From the NCBI GenBank assembly GCA_024508355.1, contig JAMZEJ010000001.1, positions 372,001 through 436,000 of the forward strand: a stretch of 64,000 bases of DNA, in the 5' to 3' direction. The notes beneath the pieces are model-generated. The model did not search any database. It was not told where the DNA came from and saw only the letters and a program-made list of their open reading frames with translations. The position numbers and the translations under genes are program-made. Position 1 is the stretch's first letter; each line of letters begins with the position of its first letter. This stretch comes from Rhizosaccharibacter radicis. Lineage in GTDB: Bacteria; Pseudomonadota; Alphaproteobacteria; Acetobacterales; Acetobacteraceae. Of this stretch, positions 44,511-53,188 are shown piece after piece.

Positions 44511-45124
44511 CGGGTTGAGCCGCTAGCGGTGGTCATCCACCGCCTGACCCATGTTCCAACTACCGCGCGTCCGTACACGCTGCCGCAGCCCCAACGCCGT
44601 AAGTTCGACCTCACCCGAGTGCCGTCGAATTCCGCAGCAGAAAGACGAGCGACAGGGCGAGCCATAATCAGCGTCAGTCGCCGTGCGACGGTGATCCACC
44701 GATCTCGCGCTGTAGAACGGCGCTCACGAAGACTCGGACTCTTGATGGCCCTCATCTGCCACACGATTGCTACGATGCATCCTCCGAGAACAGCATCCCT
44801 CGCGGTCCCGTGACCCGTAGCCGTCGAGGTAAAGATAACATTGCGCCACTTGATATCACTCACGTCCGCGTGCGCACGGCATGAGCATCATGATCACCGA
44901 TACGCCTCGGCATGATGCATGCCGACAGGAACACCATCTCGCGTCCTTGTTATGACCTATGGCGGTTAATGCTGTTCACACCGCGAGGCACGGCGGTTAA
45001 CACTCCCATCAGCCGTGCACTAGATCACGCCGAAAGCACCCGCAGGGTCTCGGAGGGCAAAGAGCCTCGGGCCACGAAGTAAGTCGCGGCAGTTGATGTC
45101 TAGCAATGCAGTGGGAGTGCGAAC
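44511..45124. other. 614-bp gap upstream of the dehydrogenase operon
   Basis: No gene is recognisable. The right half is less GC-rich than the flanks. It contains the palindrome listed separately and a repeated GGCGGTTAA at 44961-44969 and 44992-45000, 31 bp apart (about three helical turns). Both are possible regulator sites for the operon starting at 45125. Confidence 0.4.
44907..44925. promoter_or_regulatory. Palindrome upstream of the dehydrogenase operon
   Basis: TCGGCATG (44907-44914) and CATGCCGA (44918-44925) form a perfect 8-bp inverted repeat around ATG. It is 200 bp before the first dehydrogenase start. The size and symmetry fit an operator or a small hairpin. The regulator is unknown. 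Confidence 0.4.
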
Positions 45125-46297
45125 ATGCGAGCCCTTTGTTGGCATGGGAAAGGTGATATTCGCTGCGACACAGTGCCAGATCCGAAGATCGAGCACCCGC
45201 GCGACGCCATCATCAAGGTCACGGCGTGCGCGATCTGCGGTTCAGACTTGCACCTCTATGACGGCTACATGCCGACGATGAAGTCAGGCGACGTGCTGGG
45301 GCACGAGACCATGGGCGAGGTGGTCGAGGTCGGCTCCGACAACCGAGCGGGCCTCAAGAAAGGGGACCGCATCGTCGTTCCCTTCACCATCTCCTGTGGT
45401 GAGTGCTTCTTCTGCCGAAAGCAGATGTTCTCGTTGTGCGAACGCTCGAACCCGAACGCCGGCATGGCCGCGCAAGCCATGGGTCACTCGCCGGCCGGAC
45501 TGTTCGGTTATTCCCATATGCTCGGCGGCTATGCCGGCGGACAGGCGGAGTACCTCCGCGTACCCTACGTCGACGTAGACCACATCAAGGTTCCCGACGG
45601 CCTTACGGACGAGCAGGTACTCTTTCTGTCGGACATCTTCCCGACGGGCTACATGGCCGCCGATAATTGTGACCTCCGCGGCGGAGAGACCGTGGCGATC
45701 TGGGGCTGCGGTCCAGTCGGTCAGTTCGCGATCCGTAGCGCCTTCTTGCTGGGTGCCGAACGAGTCATCGCCATCGACCAGGTGCCGGAACGTCTAGCGC
45801 TCGCACGGGAGGGCGGTGCGGAAACGATCGATTTCTCGAAGGAGAAGGTCTACGACCGCCTGCAGGAGATGACCAAAGGCCGTGGTCCGGATGCATGCAT
45901 CGACGCGGTTGGCACGGAGGCCGATCCCGCCAGCAGTTTTGACGCGGCTGTCGATAAGGCCAAGGCAGCAGCCTATCTAAGCACAGACCGACCGCACGTG
46001 TTGCGAGAAGCGATCATGTGCTGCCGGAACGGCGGCACTGTTTCTCTTGTCGGTGTGTATATCGGGCTGCTCGACAAGGTGCCAATGGGCTCGGCGATGA
46101 ACCGCGGCCTTACCTTCCGCATGGCGCAGACCCCCGTGCCCAAATACATGGGTCAGCTGCTGGAGCGCGTCCAAAAGGGCCAGATCGATCCGTCCTTCGT
46201 CATCACCCACAAGGTCGGCCTCGAGGACGGGCCGCAGATGTACGAGACTTTCCGCGACAAGAAGGATGGCTGCATCAAGGTGATGATCCGGCCATAG
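45125..46297 (+). CDS. Zinc-dependent alcohol/formaldehyde dehydrogenase (MDR family), first copy
   Basis: The protein has 390 residues with GGGAG upstream of ATG 45125. Medium-chain dehydrogenase features: A-I-C-G-S-D-L-H (catalytic zinc Cys), G-H-E-T-M-G-E-V (zinc His-Glu), and the structural zinc four-Cys lobe [15 protein letters not shown]. The Rossmann motif is [10 protein letters not shown] and is followed by [10 protein letters not shown]. It resembles glutathione-independent formaldehyde dehydrogenases and dismutases. First gene of an operon: 15 bp to the next gene. Confidence 0.9.
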   Translation: MRALCWHGKGDIRCDTVPDPKIEHPRDAIIKVTACAICGSDLHLYDGYMPTMKSGDVLGHETMGEVVEVGSDNRAGLKKGDRIVVPFTISCGECFFCRKQMFSLCERSNPNAGMAAQAMGHSPAGLFGYSHMLGGYAGGQAEYLRVPYVDVDHIKVPDGLTDEQVLFLSDIFPTGYMAADNCDLRGGETVAIWGCGPVGQFAIRSAFLLGAERVIAIDQVPERLALAREGGAETIDFSKEKVYDRLQEMTKGRGPDACIDAVGTEADPASSFDAAVDKAKAAAYLSTDRPHVLREAIMCCRNGGTVSLVGVYIGLLDKVPMGSAMNRGLTFRMAQTPVPKYMGQLLERVQKGQIDPSFVITHKVGLEDGPQMYETFRDKKDGCIKVMIRP

Positions 46298-46312
46298 CAA
46301 GGAGGGCGTATC

Positions 46313-47242
46313 ATGGCGGGCGGCATCATGACCGCGCCAGGGAACCGCTCCTGGCGGCACAAAAGCTTATCGACAGCCCCAACCGGAGACCTGACGCGAG
46401 GGCTAGGCTGGTTCTCGATCGGCCTCGGAATGGCCGAGCTGCTTACACCGGGTCTCGTCACCCGCTCGCTCGGTACAGGAAAGGGCAGAGAATTGGCACG
46501 CCTCTACGGCGTACGCGAGATCGCGACGGGGGTCGGCATCCTCACGTCCCGGAATCCGGCACCATGGGTTTGGGCTCGTGTTGGTGGCGACTTGCTCGAT
46601 ATCGGCACGGTCGTCGCCGGTAGCGGAGACCGTCCTTCCCGAAAGGGCCGCGTCGTGCTTGCCCTCGTGTCTCTCGCCGGCATCACGGCGCTCGACATCG
46701 TCTGCGGGCAAAAGCTCGGCCGTGAGAGCTTGAACAGCGGCGGCATGCGATCCGACCCGGCGGACGTGGAACGCTCCATCACGATCGGCAGGACAGCCAA
46801 CGAACTCCATGCGCTTTGGCGAAAGCCGGAAACCTTACCTCGCGTGATGGCTCACGCCGCAACGATACGTGCCGCCAAAGACGGCCGCTTGCATTGGCGG
46901 GTCAAGGGCCCTTTTGGCCATGGCCTGGACTGGGAGTCAGAGACCGTGGATGACCGGGCTGGTGAAGGGCTTGGCTGGCGGTCGTTGCCCAGCGCGCGGG
47001 TGCCGAACGAAGGACTTATCCGCTTCCGCCCCGCCACGGGTGGACGGGGCACCGTGGCTACGCTTCGCGTGCGCTTTGAACCGCCCGGCGGCGTCGTAGG
47101 TGAGACTGCCGTTCATCTTATGGGCGGCCTCGTCCCCGCCGTGATCGCCGACACGGCCCTACGACGCTTCAAGAGCCTGGCCGAGACGGGCGAGATTCCA
47201 ACGACCGAACGTCAACCTGCCGCGCGGGCTGACACACGCTGA
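46313..47242 (+). CDS. Membrane-anchored SRPBCC/cyclase-like protein
   Basis: The protein has 309 residues with GGAGG 8 nt before ATG 46313. The N-terminal half has about three or four hydrophobic segments (L-G-W-F-S-I-G-L-G-M-A-E-L-L-T, G-V-G-I-L-T-S, V-L-A-L-V-S-L-A-G-I-T-A-L-D). The C-terminal half (about 140-290) follows the polyketide-cyclase/SRPBCC pattern: I-T-I-G-R-T-A-N-E-L-H-A-L-W-R-K-P-E-T-L-P, W-R-V-K-G-P and V-R-F-E-P-P-G-G. It lies between two dehydrogenases with 15- and 13-bp spacers. Binding of a small lipophilic substrate or product is a plausible role, by inference. Confidence 0.7.
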   Translation: MAGGIMTAPGNRSWRHKSLSTAPTGDLTRGLGWFSIGLGMAELLTPGLVTRSLGTGKGRELARLYGVREIATGVGILTSRNPAPWVWARVGGDLLDIGTVVAGSGDRPSRKGRVVLALVSLAGITALDIVCGQKLGRESLNSGGMRSDPADVERSITIGRTANELHALWRKPETLPRVMAHAATIRAAKDGRLHWRVKGPFGHGLDWESETVDDRAGEGLGWRSLPSARVPNEGLIRFRPATGGRGTVATLRVRFEPPGGVVGETAVHLMGGLVPAVIADTALRRFKSLAETGEIPTTERQPAARADTR

Positions 47243-47255
47243 GGAGCATCAGACC

Positions 47256-48425
47256 ATGCGAGCGCTCTATTGGAACGGCGTGAACGATCTGCGCGTCGGC
47301 ACGGTAAAGGACCCGGAGATCGTTAATCCGCACGACGCGATCCTGCGGGTGACCCTGTCCACGACCTGCGGATCTGACCTGCACTTCATCGACGGTTACA
47401 TCCCGACCATGAAGGCAGGCGACGTCATCGGCCACGAATTCATGGGTGTGATCGAGGACGTCGGCCCCGAGGTCAAGAAGGTCAAGAAGGGCGACCGGGT
47501 GGTGGTACCGTCCTTCATCGTCTGTGGTCAATGTTGGTATTGCCAGCACGACCTCTACTCGTTGTGCGACAACACCCATCCCAAGCCGGAGCTGCAGGAG
47601 CCGCTGCTTGGGTATCCAACGGCAGGTATCTATGGGTATACCCACGCCTTCGGCGGCTACGCTGGCGCGCACGCGCAGTTCGTGCGGGTGCCGTTCGCAG
47701 ACAACGACTGCTTCACCGTGCCTGACGGTGTGTCGGATGAGCAGGCCCTGTTTCTTTCGGACGCTGCACCCACAGGATACATGGGCGCGGATTTCTGCAA
47801 CATCCGTCCAGGCGACACGGTCGCCGTTTGGGGGTGCGGTGGCGTCGGTTTGATGGCGCAGCAGAGCGCCCGGCTGTTTGGCGCGGAACGAGTCATCGCG
47901 ATCGACCGCTTTCCCGAGCGACTTGCCATGGCACGGGAGCATGTGGGCTCGGAGACGATCGACTATACACAAGTGGACAATGTTCCCGACGCGCTGAAAG
48001 AGATGACCAGGGGTCGCGGTCCCGACGCCTGCATCGATGCCGTTGGGATGGAGGCGCATGGCACCGGTCTTCAGTACGCCTATGATCGTTTGAAGCAGAC
48101 TCTGCGTCTGCAGACGGATCGCGGCCAGGCGTTGCGCGAGGCGTCACTCGCGTGTCGTAAAGGAGGAGTGCTCTCGGTGCTGGGCGTCTATGGTGTCATC
48201 GACAAGTTCCCGATGGGCCTGATCATGAACAAGGGTTTGACGGTGCGCACCGCTCAGCAGCACGGGCAGGCATACATGAAGCGCCTGCTGGGGCACGCTC
48301 AGAAGGGCGAGCTGAATCCGTCGTTCCTGGCCACGCACCGCTTCTCGCTCGAGGACGCCCCACGCGGGTACGACATGTTCAAACACAAGAAGGATGGCTG
48401 CGTCCGTGCGGTGTTCGTGCCCTGA
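47256..48425 (+). CDS. Zinc-dependent alcohol/formaldehyde dehydrogenase (MDR family), second copy
   Basis: The protein has 389 residues and GAGGAG upstream. Same family and length as the gene at 45125, and clearly related to it (M-R-A-L-Y-W-N-G, T-C-G-S-D-L-H, G-H-E-F-M-G-V-I, C-G-Q-C-W-Y-C-Q-H-D-L-Y-S-L-C, W-G-C-G-G-V-G-L-M-A). The two copies differ in about half their residues by eye, so this is an old duplication rather than a recent one. The C-terminal K-K-D-G-C-V-R-A-V motif is conserved in both. Third gene of the operon; a strong stem-loop follows. Confidence 0.9.
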   Translation: MRALYWNGVNDLRVGTVKDPEIVNPHDAILRVTLSTTCGSDLHFIDGYIPTMKAGDVIGHEFMGVIEDVGPEVKKVKKGDRVVVPSFIVCGQCWYCQHDLYSLCDNTHPKPELQEPLLGYPTAGIYGYTHAFGGYAGAHAQFVRVPFADNDCFTVPDGVSDEQALFLSDAAPTGYMGADFCNIRPGDTVAVWGCGGVGLMAQQSARLFGAERVIAIDRFPERLAMAREHVGSETIDYTQVDNVPDALKEMTRGRGPDACIDAVGMEAHGTGLQYAYDRLKQTLRLQTDRGQALREASLACRKGGVLSVLGVYGVIDKFPMGLIMNKGLTVRTAQQHGQAYMKRLLGHAQKGELNPSFLATHRFSLEDAPRGYDMFKHKKDGCVRAVFVP

Positions 48426-48479
48426 AGGGGAACGGACGTCATGGCGGCCAGTCTGGGGCGTCGCGACGCCATTAACGGC

Positions 48480-48504
48480 AAGATCGCGCGGCACCCGCGA
48501 TCTT
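48480..48504 (+). terminator. Stem-loop downstream of the dehydrogenase operon
   Basis: AAGATCGCG (48480-48488) pairs perfectly with CGCGATCTT (48496-48504) around a 7-nt loop, 55 nt after the operon's last stop. It lacks a T-run. A further perfect palindrome, GGCGTCGCGACGCC, lies at 48457-48470. Together they probably mark the transcript end. Confidence 0.55.
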
Positions 48505-48827
48505 CGCCGCCGGACGCCAGGAAGTCCGGCAGCTGACCGGCGCGGTTCCGACATGCACCGCCTCGGAACGAGGACAACGGTGATGGGAGCGGCAGCCTCA
48601 GGCGCGGCAGGATGCTGACGGGCCGCGGCACGAAGCCCGGTGAGCCTCAGCCTCAGGGGGCCGCTCGATCCTGGCCCCGCGCTCTTATCGGTCCTGCGCC
48701 TCTGGCGTGTAGCGGTTCTGCTACCTGTGGTCGCGGAAGCGCCCACGTGCCAGTACGTCAAGATCCGTCTTCCGGAACGCGAAAAGCACGATCCTTGCGT
48801 CCGCTGAGCGGCGCGAACATGTCAGTA
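48505..48827. other. Gap with no recognisable gene
   Basis: These 323 bp lie between the dehydrogenase-operon stem-loop and the convergent response-regulator gene. I see no motif-bearing frame or RNA gene. Confidence 0.4.
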
Positions 48828-49199
48828 TCAGGCGTGCATCGCTTGAGCGACAGCAGTCATGATCGTCGTGGTGGTGAACGGCTTTTCGCAAGTCGGAATG
48901 TGCAGAAAGCGTTCCGGGAGTCCTGCAGGATCGTAGCCGGTCGTGAACACGAACGGGACCTGCCGCCTGGCAAGCGTGTCGGCGAGCGGGAACACGAGCA
49001 CGCCGCCGAGATTCACATCGAGGATGGCGCCGTCCACGGGAACCTGGTCCCGGAGTAGCTTGAGAGCGTGCTCCACCGTCGGCACAGGGCCCACGACGAT
49101 CGCGCCGGCATCATCCAGGCAGTAGCTCAGCTCCTGAGCCAGCATGTACTCATCCTCGACGACGAGGATACGGCGGTTCTTCAGAGCCCGATACACCAT
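48828..49199 (-). CDS. Single-domain response regulator (CheY-like)
   Basis: The protein has 123 residues and is only a receiver domain. I-L-V-V-E-D-E gives the acidic pocket, D-G-A-I-L-D-V-N-L-G-G the phosphoacceptor Asp (about residue 57), F-T-T-G-Y-D the switch Thr region and C-E-K-P-F the conserved Lys. No output domain, so it acts by protein contact. Its start overlaps the kinase 3' end by 50 bp on the same strand, so translational coupling is likely and the kinase should be its phosphodonor. Confidence 0.9.
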   Translation of the reverse strand: MVYRALKNRRILVVEDEYMLAQELSYCLDDAGAIVVGPVPTVEHALKLLRDQVPVDGAILDVNLGGVLVFPLADTLARRQVPFVFTTGYDPAGLPERFLHIPTCEKPFTTTTIMTAVAQAMHA

Positions 49200-52100
49200 C
49201 TTCGCTCCGCCCCGCTGCTATTGTTGCTGAGATGGGCATGGAAATTGTACAATGAACACCGTCTTTCTCGAAACGATAGGTCGTTCTGGCGGAAAGTTGA
49301 TAAGGGAGCGCGCGTTCGATCAGCTCACGGCCCTGTCCCGTCCCTCGAATCTCCACGCCGTCCGGCGGTATCTCGACACCTGTTTCGCGCCAGTCGATGT
49401 GGAGCCAAGGTGCTCGGTCTGCTGAACTGTTATTTCCACCATCCACCTGCCAGCGTACAGTGAGTTGGGCATCGGGAAATTTCAGCGCGCCGTATTTGAC
49501 GGCGTTGGTCGCCAGTTCATGCAGGGCCATGGCCAGCGTTTGCACGGTGCTGGAGCGGAGGCGCACCTCCTTCGGTCCGTCGAGAACCACATGGCCGTCC
49601 CCGACCTCGACGCCCAGAGCCTTGAACTCGGTCTCGATGAGCTCGTCGAACGTGACGCGATCATGCTCGTTGAGGCGCGACAACAAGCCCTGCACCCGGG
49701 CGAGAGCCTCGATCCTGTCGCGGAAGCGGTCCTGGAAGTCGTTCAGGTCCGCACTGGCTTCCAGCGTCTTGCGCGCTACCTGACGAACGACCGCCAAGAG
49801 GTTGCGAGTGCGATGCTGCAGCTCGCCCACCAGCACGCCCTGCCGCTCCTGGAGGCTGCGCAGATCGTCGATGTCGGTGGACGTCCCGATCCACTCCAAA
49901 TCCGTACCGTCCTGATCCGGGACCGGGAGCGCCCTGGTCTGGAACCATCGATAGGAACCACCGTCAGCCTGCCGGATCCGGTACTCCGCCAGGAACTGAC
50001 CACTCTGGGCGGCGCGGCCCCAGGCGTCTCGCGCGAGCTGCCGATCGTCGGGATGCAGAGCGTCGAGCCAACCCCAGCCACGACTTTCCGGCTCATTCTG
50101 TCCGGTGAAGTCGGTCCATTGCCGGCTCGCCCATGTCCAGTTCCCCTCTTCGACCGCGCGCCACACGAGCTGGGGCAGGCCTTCGACGAGCGAATGGAGG
50201 CGCTGCTCGCTGCCACGCAGTGCGTCCTCGGCCTCGCGCCGGGCCGTGATGTCGCCTGCCGCGCCGAACCATTCGATGATCTTCCCGTCGGGCGTGACGA
50301 TCGGCACGGCCCGGGTCATGGTCCAGCCGATCTGGCCGTCCCCACGCAGGACGCGGTGTTCCAGTTCGAACGTTCGGGTGTCTTCGGCCGCGGCCCTGAA
50401 TTCGGCCTCGACCCTGGGGATGTCATCGGACGGGATGAACTCCGCCATCCAACGCCGTCCGTCCCGCAGCGCGCCAAGGAAGCCTCCGCCCCACATGTCG
50501 AGCATCTCGGACCAATCGGCGTTCATCCGGAAGATGATCTCCGAGCTTGCCGATAGCAGGGCCTGGAGGCGCTGCTCGCTTTCTCGCAGCGCGGTCTCCG
50601 CGTTGTGCACCGCGGTGAGGTCGGTGAAGGTCACCACGGCGCCGCTGATGTAGTTGTCGGTAGAACGGTAGGGCAGCACCTTCGCGGCGAAGTGGCGCTG
50701 ATCGAGCGGATCCACCACCGTCCTGTTGATCGGCACCAACGTCTTGAGCACCCTTCGAACATCGTCCTGGAGCTCGGGATAGGTGACGCGTGCGACCACG
50801 TGGCCGAGAGGACGCCCGACATCGGTCTCCAGCAGGTGGAAGATATCCGTTGCAGACGGGGTGAAGCTGCGGACCCGGAGTTCATTGTCGAGGAACACGG
50901 TGGCGATCTGGGTCGCCTCCAACAGGTTCTTCAGGTCGGAGTTGCTGCGGCCGAGTTCGGCGACGCGGTGCCCGAGTTCGTTGTTGAGGGTATGCAGCTC
51001 CTCGTTGACCGATTGCAGCTCCTCCTTGGAGGTTTCCATCTCTTCGCCGGCAGCTTGCAGCTCCTCGTTGATGGACTGGTACTCCTCGTAGGAGGACTTT
51101 AGTTCCTCGTTCGTCGATTCCAGTTCCTCGATCGTGGCCTGGAGCCGGTCCCGGGTCAGACGCAGCTCGTTCTCCATCCTTTGAACATGCTCGTCGCTGC
51201 CGATACGGCCGCCGGCAGCCAGGCCTGTGGGAAGGGCGCCAATGTCCTGGAACAGGACGACGAGCGACGTCACGTCGCCGGTGCCGACCGGCTCGACGAT
51301 GAGATTGACTGCCGTTGCCCAATCCTGCTGCTGCAGGGCCAGGTGCTGCATCTCGACCCGGCGGTTCTCCGACAAGGCGCGGTGCAGGGCCGAGCGGAGG
51401 TCGATCCTCAGGTCCCGGTGGACCAGGTTGATCAGGTTGAGCGTCGCCGCTCCCGCCACCGGCTCCAGGAACCGGCCAGTACGCCCGGAGAAGTGCAGCA
51501 CGTCGAACTGCGTGTCGACGACGACGTAGGCGGGCGCATACCGCTCGGCGACTGCCTCGGCTTGCCGGTTCACCGTCGGGGAAAGCCGTGGGAGCGGCGC
51601 AATCGCAGCGGGTGCCACACTGGGCGCTCCGGCGACAAGTGCGTGCGGCGTTAGCGGAAAGTCGGGAACGATCCGCGTGGCCGTTTCCAGCCGGCGGAAA
51701 ACCCGGCTGCGCCGATCGATGGGGGTAAAAAGCTTCGGATGGCGGCTGACGTTTTCCGATGACCCTAGAAACAGCACACCGGCGGGTCTCAGGGAGAAGT
51801 GGAAGATCGAGATGACACGATTCTGGATGTCGGCGTTCAGGTAGATCAGGAGGTTGCGACACGACAGGATGTCGATGCGTGAGAAGGGAGCGTCCTTGAC
51901 GACGTTGTGCGGCGAGAAGACGCACATCTCGCGCAGCTCCTTGGACACGCAATACGTATCGCCCTCCCGCACGAACCAGCGTTCGAGCCGGTCAGGGCGA
52001 ATCTGATCCGCGATGGAGAGCGAATAGCGTCCGGCGCGCGCCAGACCGAGGGCACGCGCATCGAGGTCGGTCGCGAAGATCTGCACCCTGGGCGGCTCGG

Positions 52101-53130
52101 CGAGCGTCGCCATATGCTCGCGGAGCATGATGGCGATCGAGTAGGCCTCCTCGCCCGTGGCACAGCCCAAGACCCAGACCCGGAAATGGTCGTCTCGGCT
52201 CTTGTCCTCGAAGAGCCGGGGGATCTGAGACTCGAGAACCTCGAATTCTTGTGGGTCCCGGAAAAACTGTGTGACGCCGATCAACAGATCCTGGAACAGA
52301 TCCTGCACCTCCTGTCGATCGTTTCGCATCCGCGTGATGTAGCCATCGATGCCATCGAGCTGCAGCACCTGCATGCGCCTGTGGACGCGCCGCAGGAAAG
52401 TCCCTCGCTTGTAGCCGTGGAAGTCATGGCCGGTGACGTTGCGGATGATGGTCGTGATCTGGGAGACAGAGGCCTGGATGGCTTCTGCCACCTTGCCTTG
52501 AGCATTCTCATCGTCCGCGCTGCGAAGGCTGCCGAGATAGGAGGCGATCTTCACGGCGATCTGCTCTGCCGGCAGACGAACGTCCACGACCCCGAGCGGA
52601 CCCACGGCGGCCTGGGCGGTATCATCTTCGACGTCGGCTTCCCCGATCGATAAGCCGCCGAATTTCTTGGTGGCGGTGACGCCCGCGGTACCGTCGATAT
52701 CGAGGCCGCCGAGGATCACGGTGATGGCTCGGTCCTGAGCCTGCTCGGCGACCGAAACCAGGAGAGAATCGACGGTGGCACGGTGCCCGACCGGTTCGGT
52801 GGCCGGCCACACCCGTAGATGACCGTCCCGGATGGTGATCATGTCGTCCGGGCCGCCGACATAGATGTGGTTCGGCCTGATCGGCTCGCCGTCCTGGCCG
52901 ATCGTGACCGGCACCGGCGACTGCCGCTGCAGCGCCTCCACGACCGATTGGACGTTCATCCCGTCCTGCTGACGGACGGCGATGACGTAGGCGGCGTCCA
53001 GGGAAGGGCCGATCCCTGCGAACAAGGCCTCCATGGAGTGGATCGAGCGAGCCGAAACGCCCACCCCCACCACCGGCAGTGCGGTAGGCACCTGTCCGCC
53101 GTCCCCAGGATTCTCTGCCTCTTCGTCCAT
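49150..53130 (-). CDS. CheB/CheR/PAS hybrid sensor with HWE-type histidine kinase
   Basis: The protein has 1326 residues from ATG 53130, with GGAGG 5 nt upstream. Domains by approximate residue: 15-190 CheB methylesterase-like; 215-480 CheR methyltransferase (G-C-A-T-G-E-E-A-Y-S, A-T-D-L-D, C-R-N-L-L-I-Y-L); 530-620 PAS-like; 640-740 a long Glu-rich coiled coil (T-N-E-E-L-K-S-S-Y-E-E-Y-Q); 745-860, 870-990 and 1000-1115 three PAS domains; 1125-1310 an HWE/HisKA_2 kinase with E-L-Q-H-R-T-R-N-L-L-A (phospho-His), L-H-E-L-A-T-N-A-V-K-Y (N box) and H-I-D-W-R-E-T. The CheB part lacks the catalytic His (V-R replaces Q-H) and has S-A-R-S instead of S-A-G-G, so it is probably inactive. Cytoplasmic. 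Confidence 0.9.
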   Translation of the reverse strand: MDEEAENPGDGGQVPTALPVVGVGVSARSIHSMEALFAGIGPSLDAAYVIAVRQQDGMNVQSVVEALQRQSPVPVTIGQDGEPIRPNHIYVGGPDDMITIRDGHLRVWPATEPVGHRATVDSLLVSVAEQAQDRAITVILGGLDIDGTAGVTATKKFGGLSIGEADVEDDTAQAAVGPLGVVDVRLPAEQIAVKIASYLGSLRSADDENAQGKVAEAIQASVSQITTIIRNVTGHDFHGYKRGTFLRRVHRRMQVLQLDGIDGYITRMRNDRQEVQDLFQDLLIGVTQFFRDPQEFEVLESQIPRLFEDKSRDDHFRVWVLGCATGEEAYSIAIMLREHMATLAEPPRVQIFATDLDARALGLARAGRYSLSIADQIRPDRLERWFVREGDTYCVSKELREMCVFSPHNVVKDAPFSRIDILSCRNLLIYLNADIQNRVISIFHFSLRPAGVLFLGSSENVSRHPKLFTPIDRRSRVFRRLETATRIVPDFPLTPHALVAGAPSVAPAAIAPLPRLSPTVNRQAEAVAERYAPAYVVVDTQFDVLHFSGRTGRFLEPVAGAATLNLINLVHRDLRIDLRSALHRALSENRRVEMQHLALQQQDWATAVNLIVEPVGTGDVTSLVVLFQDIGALPTGLAAGGRIGSDEHVQRMENELRLTRDRLQATIEELESTNEELKSSYEEYQSINEELQAAGEEMETSKEELQSVNEELHTLNNELGHRVAELGRSNSDLKNLLEATQIATVFLDNELRVRSFTPSATDIFHLLETDVGRPLGHVVARVTYPELQDDVRRVLKTLVPINRTVVDPLDQRHFAAKVLPYRSTDNYISGAVVTFTDLTAVHNAETALRESEQRLQALLSASSEIIFRMNADWSEMLDMWGGGFLGALRDGRRWMAEFIPSDDIPRVEAEFRAAAEDTRTFELEHRVLRGDGQIGWTMTRAVPIVTPDGKIIEWFGAAGDITARREAEDALRGSEQRLHSLVEGLPQLVWRAVEEGNWTWASRQWTDFTGQNEPESRGWGWLDALHPDDRQLARDAWGRAAQSGQFLAEYRIRQADGGSYRWFQTRALPVPDQDGTDLEWIGTSTDIDDLRSLQERQGVLVGELQHRTRNLLAVVRQVARKTLEASADLNDFQDRFRDRIEALARVQGLLSRLNEHDRVTFDELIETEFKALGVEVGDGHVVLDGPKEVRLRSSTVQTLAMALHELATNAVKYGALKFPDAQLTVRWQVDGGNNSSADRAPWLHIDWRETGVEIPPDGVEIRGTGQGRELIERALPYQLSARTTYRFEKDGVHCTISMPISATIAAGRSEDGVSGSEEPPYPRRRG

Positions 53131-53188
53131 CTCGACCTCCGTACCACCCGCCGGGCGGCAGGGTCCAAATCATACGATCAGCCTTAAT

